40,158 nt of DNA from an uncultured Prevotellaceae bacterium (GCA_902800185.1 CADCDK010000021.1:1-40158), one strand, 5' to 3'; counted from the first letter of the stretch, positions 1-7,851 are shown. Notes: a model not told the origin generated them from the letters alone. Numbers and translations: made by a program.

Positions 1-1
1 C

Positions 2-253
2 ATAGACATTGCAGAGCAACGCGCAGAAGACCATATCTTGATGACAATGGCAGACTGGTCGGCTCTCCTACAGCGCTACATGGATTTGAATAACCGTCCT
101 TTGCTTCCAGATGCTGGACGTGTGACTCACGAACAGGCGGTAGAAAAGGCACTTACTGAATATGACAAGTTCCGTGTCATTCAGGACCGTGAAATCATGA
201 GTGACTTTGACAAGCAGTTGAAGCTGCTGTTTGGAGAAGATAATAAACACTAA
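2..253 (+). CDS. RhuM-family protein, C-terminal part (cut by window edge)
   Basis: The frame is open from base 2 to a TAA stop at 251-253 and gives 83 residues. The text IDIAEQRAEDHILMTMADW, then LLQRYMDLNNRPLLPDAGRV and a closing EYDKFRVIQDREIMSDFDKQ, matches the C-terminal end of the RhuM (virulence-associated, DUF-type) family as I remember it. The biochemical role of that family is not settled; its members are often near restriction-modification or mobile genes. The start lies left of the window. The gene converges on dnaK and is separated from it by the inserted 5.4-kb block; before that insertion its stop would have lain just past the dnaK terminator. Family call moderately sure, function unknown. 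Confidence 0.65.
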   Translation: MDIAEQRAEDHILMTMADWSALLQRYMDLNNRPLLPDAGRVTHEQAVEKALTEYDKFRVIQDREIMSDFDKQLKLLFGEDNKH

Positions 254-259
254 AAGGGT

Positions 260-358
260 TTGAATTGTTATTGAGGGAGAAAGCAAAAAGCGGTGCGACT
301 GAATAGCCGCACCGCTTACAATATACTGTAAATCAACATTTTATTTTACCTCCTCAAA
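260..358. repeat. Left copy of a 99-bp direct repeat (dnaK 3' end duplicate)
   Basis: Bases 260-358 match 5721-5819 at a constant offset of 5461 with about seven mismatches (at 262, 269, 275, 277, 278, 318 and 347). The copy contains the terminator hairpin and the complement of the last codons of dnaK, but no more of that gene. It therefore looks like an attachment-type duplication left by insertion of the block between the two copies. Confidence 0.85.
288..317 (-). terminator. Duplicate of the dnaK terminator hairpin
   Basis: Ten-base arms AAGCGGTGCG and CGCACCGCTT surround a 10-nt loop and are identical to the hairpin behind dnaK. The side that faces the RhuM-like gene lacks a clear T run, while the minus strand reads a T run after it. 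It may now serve the convergent RhuM-like gene. Confidence 0.65.
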
Positions 359-521
359 TCTAACATGTGCTGATAATCAGCGATTTATGAAAGTCTTGGT
401 ACAAATAAGGAACACCATAAGCATCTTGGATGTTGTCCCACAATAACTATCGATAAGCATCCGTGCGATGCTCTTCCTATTCTTCTTTGTCCTTTTCTCT
501 GTATTTCTTTCTTTTGTTGGT

Positions 522-554
522 GCAAAGGTATTAAGATTTCTGTACCTATGCAAA
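522..554 (-). promoter_or_regulatory. Strong Bacteroidetes-type promoter without an evident gene
   Basis: On the minus strand TTTG (551-554) is followed after 20 nt by TACCTTTGC (522-530), the consensus layout for the phylum. It reads left into 254-521. That stretch has no convincing gene, only an A-rich leader-like sequence and a GCTGATAATCAGC palindrome at 369-381. It may be the leftover promoter of a gene lost when the inserted segment decayed. Confidence 0.5.
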
Positions 555-612
555 TATAATTGGTTATAATTTGTACTTTGAGTCAGAATATAGTCATCCT
601 TATGTGGGAACA

Positions 613-1443
613 CTATTTTTTACTTGCCGTAGGTCTCTCTCTTGCATCTACAAATATTATTTCGTATTGTGACGAATCATTCTTATCCCTTTTTGATTCA
701 AATTCTCTCAATTTTTTCAGTTGTCCAACTTTGTTCTTATTACTATTAACAATCACAACCACATAAATCCCATATGTTCCATGCTGTGAATTCATGTAAT
801 CAGGTAACTGAGTGACATATCCGTGCAGCAAATCTTTGTTATTTGAGAGTTTTGTTTCTATTATAACACGAGAGTTGGAACCTTGTGAAAACTTAAAATC
901 TAACTTGCCAACGCCAGTATCAGCCTCGGGACTAATATCTATATCGACTTCCTTAGCTTTTAAGTAAGCCTCTGATATTACAAACAATAATTCTTGTGCA
1001 TATTCCTCAGATTTGGCAACCTTACCCTTCTCATAATACATAAGTTTGTATGAACGGTGATTTTCAATACACTCCTTAAAAAGCAAGCATGCATTTCTTG
1101 TACTCTGAAGTACATCTTCAGGGCTTAGCTTTTTGGTTGAACCTTGTTCCTCAAGGACATTTGCAACAAGTTCCTCAAGTCGAGCCTTGAAGTATAATTT
1201 CTTTTTGTCTTCTAAGAAATCATATGGCACAGCACTCAAGCTTCTAAAATACGAGATAGCCTCTTTGTATGCCTCGGGATTATTCAAAAGTGCATTCTTT
1301 AGTACATTCTTTCTGTCTGCACCTTCAAAGAACTGCTTCCACTCTCCGTGGACAGCCTTACAAACTCTTCCGACTAAGCCCTTATTATAATCACATACAT
1401 CTGAAATCTCATCATATGATGTAGCCATAGGCAAGTCTGCCAA
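613..1443 (-). CDS. PD-(D/E)XK nuclease-like protein, C-terminal part (frameshifted gene)
   Basis: This 276-residue frame is the downstream half of a gene whose upstream half is at 1374-2051. Near its end it has LDFKF, a short gap, then VIIETKLSNN, the D...ExK signature of PD-(D/E)XK nucleases, with a following helix LLHGYVTQLPDYM. DNA cleavage is an inference from that motif. The ahead-of-start text in this frame reads HFFPTTLLADLPM, which continues the sense of the upstream frame if one base is restored in the A5 run near 1456-1460. I do not recognise the full-length family; a defence role is possible but unproven. Promoter probably shared with the ATPase gene at 4275. Confidence 0.6.
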   Translation of the reverse strand: MADLPMATSYDEISDVCDYNKGLVGRVCKAVHGEWKQFFEGADRKNVLKNALLNNPEAYKEAISYFRSLSAVPYDFLEDKKKLYFKARLEELVANVLEEQGSTKKLSPEDVLQSTRNACLLFKECIENHRSYKLMYYEKGKVAKSEEYAQELLFVISEAYLKAKEVDIDISPEADTGVGKLDFKFSQGSNSRVIIETKLSNNKDLLHGYVTQLPDYMNSQHGTYGIYVVVIVNSNKNKVGQLKKLREFESKRDKNDSSQYEIIFVDARERPTASKK

Positions 1444-2051
1444 TAATGTGGTTGGGAAAAATGCATTGGTTCGTCCCCATAGAATGGTACAGTGTAGGTT
1501 ACATCTTCAAATTCATATTCACGTGTTGCAATGTTTAAGTCTGCTGCAACTCTTTGTGTGTATGAAAGAATTTGATGACGTAGAATAGATACAGCCATAT
1601 CACTTATTCTATCAGCGCCCACATTCTTTTCAAACAAATGCATAAATAGAAAAAGTTCAGGATCTCTCATGCCTGCCTTAATCACTTTTACAGTAGTTTT
1701 TGCAATCTGTTTAGTTGTCTTTCCATTCATGCCTTTACCTGGCTTTCCACTTACGGAGTAGCCCAAACCAACATTAGGAATTTCAGGAAACTGCATATTT
1801 TCCACAATGAGAGGGAAAAATGTATCATCTTCTTCCTCGCTGGGCATAGCGTCCACAAAGTGAGCAAACCTATCGAAATATTTCAAAAATACACTTTCAT
1901 AAGTACCTATAAACTCCGGCACCTGTGTATTCTTCAAACGTAGAGGATCGATATGCAGACGCATATCTCTACCAATGAAACCATCTAAGACCCCTTTTTC
2001 CTCAAATGCTGAATGAGGTACGCCAAAATATCCACTGTAGTATGTAGCCAT
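1374..2051 (-). CDS. N-terminal part of the same frameshifted protein
   Basis: The frame starts MATYYSGYFGVPHSAFEEKG and runs in good sense to about GDEPMHF; its last 30 residues (SQPHYWQTCLWL...) read like out-of-frame sequence. Adding one base to the homopolymer near 1456-1460 joins it to the nuclease-like half at 613-1443, giving a protein of about 480 residues. The N-terminal part has no motif I can name; it carries a conserved-looking IGRDMRLHIDPLRLK stretch and a KPGKGMNGKTTKQIA segment. Start chosen at the first ATG, 60 nt after the stop of the preceding coiled-coil gene. Either a real pseudogene, a sequencing error in a homopolymer, or programmed frameshifting; the first is my preference because neighbours are damaged too. 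Confidence 0.55.
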   Translation of the reverse strand: MATYYSGYFGVPHSAFEEKGVLDGFIGRDMRLHIDPLRLKNTQVPEFIGTYESVFLKYFDRFAHFVDAMPSEEEDDTFFPLIVENMQFPEIPNVGLGYSVSGKPGKGMNGKTTKQIAKTTVKVIKAGMRDPELFLFMHLFEKNVGADRISDMAVSILRHQILSYTQRVAADLNIATREYEFEDVTYTVPFYGDEPMHFSQPHYWQTCLWLHHMMRFQMYVIIIRA

Positions 2052-2111
2052 TAATAATGTAAAGAATTTTGTAATTATTCAATCAACGAATTAAAACACA
2101 AAGAATAGACT

Positions 2112-2639
2112 TTATTCGATTATGCTATTAGCCATTTTTTTACGCAACCGTTCTAAATCAGCTTCCACGCCATCCTTTGACACCAACGAGTCTTTGGGCA
2201 GCACAGAGTAGTTCTTGGCAATATTCTCCTTCTTTCCACTGAACCACTCACCGAAAGCTGTTTGGAGGAATGACTCGGCATCGAGATTATCTTTCCCGTT
2301 ATACCTTATTATATTATAGACGAACTGCTTCAACTCAGCATTGCGTAGTTTCTTGTTCAATGGAATGCACAAATCCTTGTTGGCAGATACTTGCCCTGTC
2401 TCAATAAATAGTTTCACAACGTCACATACTTTCTCTACATCTTCTACAGGAGTACCGGCAAGTGAGAATACAAACATAGTGTACTCTTCTGTATTGGCCT
2501 GTCGCCTCTGTCGTTCTTCTTCCTGACATCGCTTGATTTCTGCTTCAAGGTTGAGCAGATGATCCCGTCTTTTCAGCACATCCGATACATTTGCAGACAG
2601 AATATTGATCAACCTGTTGGTCAACCAATGTCTGTACAA
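2112..2639 (-). CDS. Coiled-coil protein, C-terminal part (frameshifted gene)
   Basis: The 175-residue frame overlaps the end of the upstream frame 2545-3039 by 95 nt. It becomes coherent at about LINILSANVSDVLKRRDHLL, followed by a charged helix EAEIKRCQEEERQRR and then a globular segment with KLRNAELKQFVYNIIRYNGK. Joined to the upstream frame by a single-base change near 2600-2635 it gives one protein of about 310 residues: two membrane helices, a coiled coil and a cytoplasmic domain. No family recognised. The ATG at 2639 lies in text (YRHWLTNR) that fits neither frame's sense well, so it is unlikely to be a natural start. Confidence 0.5.
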   Translation of the reverse strand: MYRHWLTNRLINILSANVSDVLKRRDHLLNLEAEIKRCQEEERQRRQANTEEYTMFVFSLAGTPVEDVEKVCDVVKLFIETGQVSANKDLCIPLNKKLRNAELKQFVYNIIRYNGKDNLDAESFLQTAFGEWFSGKKENIAKNYSVLPKDSLVSKDGVEADLERLRKKMANSIIE

Positions 2640-3039
2640 CCTCTGGAATCCGTGTTTGAAGAACTTTCAAAATAGCATCTGTATCAGTTTGTGGAATTTG
2701 TTTCACAGCTTCCATGATAGCCTCGAATTTGGCATCAAGAAGGGAATCTTCCTGCGAACTGGCACGAACCCTTTTCATCTCCTCATCCAAAGAGGCTAAC
2801 ATCCCAGTCTTCTCATCTATCTCTGTCTGATAGAAGGATGTGTAGTACAGGACAACAATCTTATAGAGAACAACCACGGCAGCTGCACCATAGAAATACG
2901 GAATATAAGAAGACCAGTCAAACTGGGCTTTGTCGAGATTCGCAAAAGCACCAATGAAGACCATTGCCAGGACAGCAGCTATTGCCAATGCTGCAATAAC
3001 CCAGACTATCTTCTCTATTATTTTGAAAAACTTTACCAT
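2545..3039 (-). CDS. Two-TM coiled-coil membrane protein, N-terminal part (frameshifted gene)
   Basis: The start lies 24 nt after the stop of the ATPase gene, which suggests one operon. Residues about 10-32 (IVWVIAALAIAAVLAMVFIG) and 46-64 (IPYFYGAAAVVVLYKIVVLY) are hydrophobic enough to be membrane helices. A charged helix with FEAIMEAVKQIPQTDTDAIL follows. The reading goes out of sense after VDQQVDQ (residues 137-143), where YSVCKCIGC replaces the helical text that continues in the next frame (2112-2639). Function unknown; an inner-membrane partner for the neighbouring ATPase and nuclease-like protein is an inference from position only. Confidence 0.55.
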   Translation of the reverse strand: MVKFFKIIEKIVWVIAALAIAAVLAMVFIGAFANLDKAQFDWSSYIPYFYGAAAVVVLYKIVVLYYTSFYQTEIDEKTGMLASLDEEMKRVRASSQEDSLLDAKFEAIMEAVKQIPQTDTDAILKVLQTRIPEVVQTLVDQQVDQYSVCKCIGCAEKTGSSAQP

Positions 3040-3063
3040 AACCTATGCGCTATACAAGAATGA

Positions 3064-4275
3064 TTATAAATCCAAACTGTTCTCTTTGAGTAAGAAGTCG
3101 AAAAGACCGATTGTGAGTATTCCCTCCTCGTTTCGACGAGGCATAATGTGGTCTTTCACAATAATCACCTTCTTGAAAGAATCATTAATGTTTGTAAGTG
3201 GGCGAGATTCCTGTATTTCCTTTTCTCTGTCAGGTATAGACAATGCCGACTGCACATAGTATTTCTTACTGCCGAGGCTGGCAATAAAGTCCACTTCCAG
3301 TTGAATACGAACCCACTTACCATCCTTGTTCTGCTTCTTTATTTCAACCATTCCGACATCAACACTGTAACCACGTACAAGTAATTCATTGTAGATGATA
3401 TTCTCCATGATGTGCGTTTCCTCTTGTTGACGCATATCTAAGATGGCATTTCTCAAACCTATATCAGAGAAATAGTATTTGGATAGTGTGTTGATGTATT
3501 TCTTACCTTTTATATCGTAACGTATAGCTTTATTCAGCAGGAACGATTCGGACAGGAAGGTGAGGTAATTGGAAATCGTCTGACTACCTATGCTTACATT
3601 CTTAACACTTTTGAAAGTATTCGACAATTTAGTCGGATTGCATGGAGCACCTATAGATGATGCCAAAATAAGCACCAACTCACGGAGTTCATTATCATTC
3701 TTGATTTTGTGTCTCTCAATAATGTCTGCCAAATATACAGTTTCAAACAAGTCCTTCAGATAGTTGATTTTCTTTTCTTCGGTCTCAAAAGACTGTATAA
3801 GTGGCAAACCTCCATAGGTGTAATATTCACGCCATGCATCCTGCTTGTCACCGCCAACGGCAGAATAGAACTCACGAAATTCCGTAGGAATGTCTGATGA
3901 TAGGAAGTGAGAGTTACTGCCTGTCACGTATGTGTCGGCATTATCAATATGACGGAAACTATTCAACACATCCACAAACTCGTCCATCAGTTGTACCTCA
4001 TCTATAATGATGTAGTATAGCTCCTTGTCCTTGATTCTGTCATGAACATAGTGAAGCATCGTGTCTGGATTTCTCAGCTCTTTGTTCATGCGGTCTTCAA
4101 GGTCTATGCGGATGATGTGGTCATCTGCCACTCCATTATCTAATAGGTAGTGATAGAACAAGACGTTCAGCAGATACGACTTGCCACATCTGCGGATTCC
4201 TGTTACCACTTTGATAAAGCCATTTTGACGGCTTTCAATTAGTTGTCTTAGATATCGATCTCTTTTAATTTCCAT
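3064..4275 (-). CDS. AAA_14/DUF4143 ATP-binding protein with an internal deletion
   Basis: Walker A is GIRRCGKS (residues 26-33) and Walker B YYIIIDEVQ (87-95), followed by the AAA_14 sensor text TGSNSHFLSSDIPTEFR. A C-terminal DUF4143 domain has a winged-helix segment (IGSQTISNYLTFLSES) and a nuclease-like core (LLVRGYSVDVG... LEVDFIA). Family members normally continue after TEFR with a GRG...PLSF segment; here TEFR is joined directly to EFYSAVGG at residues 134/135 (near base 3874), so about 14-17 residues seem to be missing in frame. Such proteins are common in Bacteroidales and archaea, with unclear roles. Paired palindromes lie upstream. The gene leads a likely operon with the two frameshifted genes downstream. 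Family call firm, activity doubtful. Confidence 0.85.
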   Translation of the reverse strand: MEIKRDRYLRQLIESRQNGFIKVVTGIRRCGKSYLLNVLFYHYLLDNGVADDHIIRIDLEDRMNKELRNPDTMLHYVHDRIKDKELYYIIIDEVQLMDEFVDVLNSFRHIDNADTYVTGSNSHFLSSDIPTEFREFYSAVGGDKQDAWREYYTYGGLPLIQSFETEEKKINYLKDLFETVYLADIIERHKIKNDNELRELVLILASSIGAPCNPTKLSNTFKSVKNVSIGSQTISNYLTFLSESFLLNKAIRYDIKGKKYINTLSKYYFSDIGLRNAILDMRQQEETHIMENIIYNELLVRGYSVDVGMVEIKKQNKDGKWVRIQLEVDFIASLGSKKYYVQSALSIPDREKEIQESRPLTNINDSFKKVIIVKDHIMPRRNEEGILTIGLFDFLLKENSLDL

Positions 4276-4291
4276 TGCCTGTATTAAATTT

Positions 4292-4381
4292 TTGCCAATC
4301 TTGGCAACTTTTTTCGGTGCAAAGGTAATGATTTAAATCCTATTACACAAGATTTATATTAAAAAACTGCCAATTATGGCA
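4292..4381 (-). promoter_or_regulatory. Promoter with two TGCCA-N4-TGGCA operators
   Basis: The -7 element TACCTTTGC reads leftward from 4319-4327 toward the ATPase start at 4275. One palindrome, TTGCCAATCTTGGCAA, sits at 4292-4307 inside the leader. A second, TGCCAATTATGGCA, sits at 4368-4381 upstream. Their centres are 75 bp apart and they bracket the promoter, as a pair of operators for a repressor (perhaps the product itself) would. The binding protein is unknown. Confidence 0.55.
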
Positions 4382-4483
4382 ATTTTTTAATAAACCAGCA
4401 CAGACTCTTTATAGCTATCACATATGGAAGTTTGAGCTGTAAGCCCTAAAAAAATCGAGTTATAGCTCAACTATGCCATGCAC

Positions 4484-4775
4484 CTATTCTTTTATAAACC
4501 ATCTGCCAGCCTTTCGACCGCCCTCACGGGTCAATACTCCTTTTTCTTGAAGGACAGCCAGCTCACACTTAATGGTTTTCCCGATACCTTTATCTTTTGG
4601 GACATTTCCTGAATTGTTATTAGGTCATTGGCCTTTATGAGGAGTAGGGTAATTCCTTGTCGGTCAGACACTTCCTTTAGGACTTCTTTTAGGTCATCTT
4701 TAAGGTCATTTTCCCCGTTACGACACCTTTTACGAAACCTTTTACGAAACCTTTTACGACATCTTTTGGGGCATT
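4484..4775 (-). pseudogene. Remnant of an AlbA_2/AAA_4 regulator, C-terminal end
   Basis: Three minus-strand frames together give recognisable text: APKDVVKGFVKGFVKGVV, then LKEVLKEVSDRQGITLLLIKA, then IGKTIKCELAVLQEKGVL and GRKAGRWFIKE before a stop at 4484. This is the repeat linker and winged-helix tail usual in AlbA_2 plus ATPase-like (RecG-related, AAA_4) proteins of this phylum. At least two frameshifts separate the pieces and the N-terminal domains are absent. A 12-bp tandem repeat (TTTTACGAAACC type, 4738-4765 region) encodes the VKGF units. The 4776-4980 stretch upstream is low-complexity TATTACTC-type repeat with no gene seen. Confidence 0.6.
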
Positions 4776-4981
4776 TGTCTTTTTAAGAGTATATTACTCA
4801 TGATACTGGTATTACTCATATTGATAAAATCTGAGCTATTAAGTCTATAAAACATAAATTATAGCCCTACATACTACTCGTATTACTTATATTACTCGTA
4901 TACTGTTACGATTCGCTTCAGCAATAATAGCTACAGATAGTGAAAAAGTTGCCTCAGAAGCAAAAAAGATGATAAATTCTT

Positions 4982-5368
4982 ATCGATTATATAAGTTTTT
5001 CGCCTTTCTTTATTGAGAACTGGGGTTCGGGTGTGAAACGCATCATGGAGGCTTGCCAAAAGAGAGGTGTTGCTGCACCAACATGGACTGTCAATGGTGG
5101 CTTTGTTGTGGTGACATTTATGAGACCTGCAAAGGGTGGCACTCAAGATGTTACTCAAGATGTTACTCAAGATGTTACTCAAGAAGATACTCTCGATGAA
5201 AAAATAGAGAAGGCTATTAAAGATAATCTTAATATTACCACAGAAGAATTGGCGAAACAATTTGGGGTTACCTCAATGACTATCAAGCGCCATCTCGCTA
5301 AAATGCCACATATCCGTTATGTTGGTAGTGGTTATAGCGGACATTGGGAAGTACTTGACAAAGAATAA
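4982..5368 (+). pseudogene. Truncated AlbA_2/AAA_4 regulator, C-terminal part
   Basis: The open frame begins inside the family's conserved text (SFSPFFIENWGSGVKRIMEA corresponds to the usual ...GY.EKWGSGIERI) and runs to TAA at 5368. A run of TQDV units encoded by a 12-bp tandem repeat follows, then a helix-turn-helix with ITTEELAKQFGVTSMTIKRH. The AlbA_2 and ATPase-like domains are gone and no start codon with a promoter is visible, although a GTG at 5033 could in principle begin a 111-residue fragment. It faces the opposite way from the remnant at 4484-4775, so these are separate former genes. Confidence 0.65.
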
Positions 5369-5486
5369 AACCACCGTCGCGATTTGCGAAGGTAGTTTCA
5401 ACGAATTGAGTCAATCGGCAACCATCAATGAATGATGTCCAATACAAAACGACAGATGAAATCATCGATGAATATGTCGGTGATGT

Positions 5487-5678
5487 GTCGGAGGTGATGT
5501 CGTAGATAACATCGTAGAAAAAATATCTACAACACGTGCAGAAATTGTTAGAATTATCTGGAAGAATCCGAACGCTACAGCATAGTCCATTCCTAAAGAA
5601 ATAGTAGATATTGTTTCTCGTAACGTACAGGAGCACTTAAGAAAGCTACAGGAACGAGGTGTCATCCGTCGCATTTAG
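5487..5678 (+). pseudogene. Second plus-strand AlbA_2/AAA_4 tail remnant
   Basis: A 64-codon frame with one internal TAG reads VEKISTTRAEIVRIIWKN, then after the stop KEIVDIVSRNVQEHLRKL and QERGVIRRI, ending at 5678. This is the winged-helix tail of the same family, but too different from 4982-5368 to be a recent copy. Fragments in other frames upstream (5390-5486) also look decayed. No function expected. Confidence 0.5.
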
Positions 5679-5720
5679 GTATTCATCCTTATCTCGCCAT
5701 AAGTGTTTCCTATGAGTTCC

Positions 5721-5819
5721 TTAAATTGTCATTGATGATGAAAGCAAAAAGCGGTGCGACTGAATAGCCGCACCGCTTGCAATATACTGTAAATCAACAT
5801 TTTATTTGACCTCCTCAAA
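5721..5819. repeat. Right copy of the 99-bp direct repeat (native dnaK 3' end)
   Basis: This copy includes the dnaK stop codon, its last codons and the terminator, so it is the functional one. It matches 260-358 over 99 bp at about 93% identity. Homology ends inside dnaK at 5819/5820, so the element or event that made the copy brought only the very end of the gene. Confidence 0.85.
5749..5778 (-). terminator. dnaK terminator
   Basis: Arms AAGCGGTGCG and CGCACCGCTT with a 10-nt loop; on the minus strand the hairpin is followed by TTTTTGC. It lies 24 nt past the dnaK stop. Confidence 0.8.
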
Positions 5820-7718
5820 GTCGGCATCCTGAACATCGTCGTTGGGGTTGGACTGGGTCTGCTGACCGCCCTGAGCTCCACCGAAGCCGGCATCGGCACC
5901 AGGCTGGGCACCACCTGCCTGACCGTACATCTGTGCGGAGGCAGCCTGCATCACCTGATTGAGGTTGTTGATGGCAGAGTCGATGGCATTGACATCGGCT
6001 GCCTTATGAGCATCTTTCAGCTGCTGCAGTGCACTCTCGATGGCAGGTTTCTGGTCTGCGGGGATCTTGTCGCCATTGTCCTTCAGGAAGTTCTCTGTCG
6101 TGAAGATCATCGAGTCAGCCTGATTCATCTTATCGACACGCTCACGCTCTGCCTTGTCAGCAGCGGCATTCTGCTCAGCCTCAGCCTTCATGCGATCGAT
6201 CTCGTCCTGAGAAAGGCCGGAAGAAGCCTCGATGCGGATGGCCTGTTCCTTACCGGTAGCCTTATCCTTGGCACTGACGTTGAGAATACCGTTGGCATCG
6301 ATATCGAATGTCACCTCAATCTGAGGAACGCCACGGCGTGCGGGAGCAATTCCTTCGAGGTTGAACTGGCCGATAGACTTGTTCTGTGCTGCCATCGGAC
6401 GCTCACCCTGGAGCACATGGATGGTAACGGCAGTCTGGTTGTCAACGGCAGTTGAGAACACCTCGCTCTTCTTGCACGGAATGGTCGTGTTGGCATCAAT
6501 GAGCTTGGTCATCACACCACCCATGGTCTCAATACCCAGTGTCAGCGGAGTCACGTCGAGCAGGACGATGTCGCCTACTCCACCCTCTTTGTTCAGGATA
6601 GCACCCTGGATGCAAGCACCGACAGCTACGACCTCATCGGGGTTCACGCCCTTGGAAGGCTCCTTACCGAAGTAGTTCTTCACGAGAGTCTGCACTGCGG
6701 GGATACGGCTCGAACCACCTACGAGGATAACCTCATCAATATCGCTGGTAGAGAGCTTGGCATCGCGGATGGCATTCTGGCAGGGCACGAGACAAGCCTG
6801 AATCAGTCCGTGTGCAAGCTGTTCAAACTGAGCACGGGTAAGGCTCTTGACCAAGTGCTTGGGCACGCCACCTTCGGCAGAGATATACGGCAGGTTGATT
6901 TCCGTCGTGGTAGAGCTTGACAGCTCAATCTTTGCTTTCTCGGCAGCTTCCTTCAGGCGCTGCATAGCCATCGGGTCTTTCGAGAGGTCGATGCCCTCGT
7001 CGGCCTTGAAGCCCTGCACGAGCCAGTCGATGATGACCTGATCGAAGTCGTCACCGCCAAGGTGAGTGTCACCATTGGTAGAGAGCACCTCAAACACACC
7101 ACCGCCAAACTCCAAGATAGAGATATCGAAGGTACCACCACCGAGGTCGAACACAGCAATCTTCATATCTTTGTTAGCCTTGTCAACGCCGTATGCCAAA
7201 GCAGCAGCCGTGGGCTCGTTGACGATACGCTGAACGTTCAGACCGGCAATCTGTCCGGCTTCCTTGGTAGCCTGACGCTGTGAGTCAGAGAAGTAAGCAG
7301 GCACAGTGATGACGGCATCGGTCACCTCCTGACCCAAATAGTCCTCAGCGGTCTTCTTCATCTTCTGCAGCACCATGGCAGAGATTTCCTGCGGTGTATA
7401 TTTACGTCCGTCAATGTCCACACGGGGAACACCACCCTCGTTCACTACGGTGAAGGGAACGCGCTCAGCCTCTTTTTGAGCCTGTGCGTAGGTCTCACCC
7501 ATGAAACGCTTGATAGAGTACACCGTGTTCTTCGGGTTCGTGATGGCCTGACGCTTGGCGGGGTCTCCCACCTTACGCTCACCATCTTTCACAAAGCCTA
7601 CTACCGAGGGAGTTGTACGCTTACCCTCGCTGTTGGCGATTACAACGGGCTCGTTGCCTTCGAATACAGCAACACAGCTGTTAGTTGTTCCTAAGTCGAT
7701 TCCAATAATCTTTCCCAT
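5802..7718 (-). CDS. dnaK: Molecular chaperone DnaK (Hsp70)
   Basis: Cytoplasmic ATP-driven chaperone that binds exposed hydrophobic segments with DnaJ and GrpE. The 638-residue product begins [20 protein letters not shown] and has the phosphate-binding [10 protein letters not shown], the adenosine-binding [11 protein letters not shown] and the linker [14 protein letters not shown] before the substrate domain. A Gly/Gln-rich lid tail ends [12 protein letters not shown]. Length and all signatures are normal, so the gene is intact despite the insertion at its 3' end. It is monocistronic here: recA upstream ends at its own terminator and no dnaJ or grpE is adjacent. No consensus promoter was found in the 100 nt before the start, and no CIRCE element. 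Confidence 0.98.
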   Translation of the reverse strand: MGKIIGIDLGTTNSCVAVFEGNEPVVIANSEGKRTTPSVVGFVKDGERKVGDPAKRQAITNPKNTVYSIKRFMGETYAQAQKEAERVPFTVVNEGGVPRVDIDGRKYTPQEISAMVLQKMKKTAEDYLGQEVTDAVITVPAYFSDSQRQATKEAGQIAGLNVQRIVNEPTAAALAYGVDKANKDMKIAVFDLGGGTFDISILEFGGGVFEVLSTNGDTHLGGDDFDQVIIDWLVQGFKADEGIDLSKDPMAMQRLKEAAEKAKIELSSSTTTEINLPYISAEGGVPKHLVKSLTRAQFEQLAHGLIQACLVPCQNAIRDAKLSTSDIDEVILVGGSSRIPAVQTLVKNYFGKEPSKGVNPDEVVAVGACIQGAILNKEGGVGDIVLLDVTPLTLGIETMGGVMTKLIDANTTIPCKKSEVFSTAVDNQTAVTIHVLQGERPMAAQNKSIGQFNLEGIAPARRGVPQIEVTFDIDANGILNVSAKDKATGKEQAIRIEASSGLSQDEIDRMKAEAEQNAAADKAERERVDKMNQADSMIFTTENFLKDNGDKIPADQKPAIESALQQLKDAHKAADVNAIDSAINNLNQVMQAASAQMYGQAGGAQPGADAGFGGAQGGQQTQSNPNDDVQDADFEEVK

Positions 7719-7819
7719 AATTCTTTTATTTTTTTGTTTTTACTTTTGTCTATTTCACTCTTGTCACCATCACCTGCATTTCCGACGAGGCATGGAGTGA
7801 CAATTGCTATACAACAAAC

Positions 7820-7851
7820 CACGTGCCAATGATGAAAACCACTGGCACGTG
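7820..7851 (-). terminator. recA terminator-like hairpin
   Basis: Arms CACGTGCCA (7820-7828) and TGGCACGTG (7843-7851) close a 14-nt loop, followed on the minus strand by GTTTGTTG. A weaker GTGACACTTG / CAAGTTGTCAC pair lies between it and the recA stop. Confidence 0.6.

Noticed and set aside
377-613. 78-codon minus-strand frame between the RhuM-like gene and the nuclease-like gene
   Set aside because: It starts upstream of the consensus promoter in the same region and its text has no recognisable pattern.
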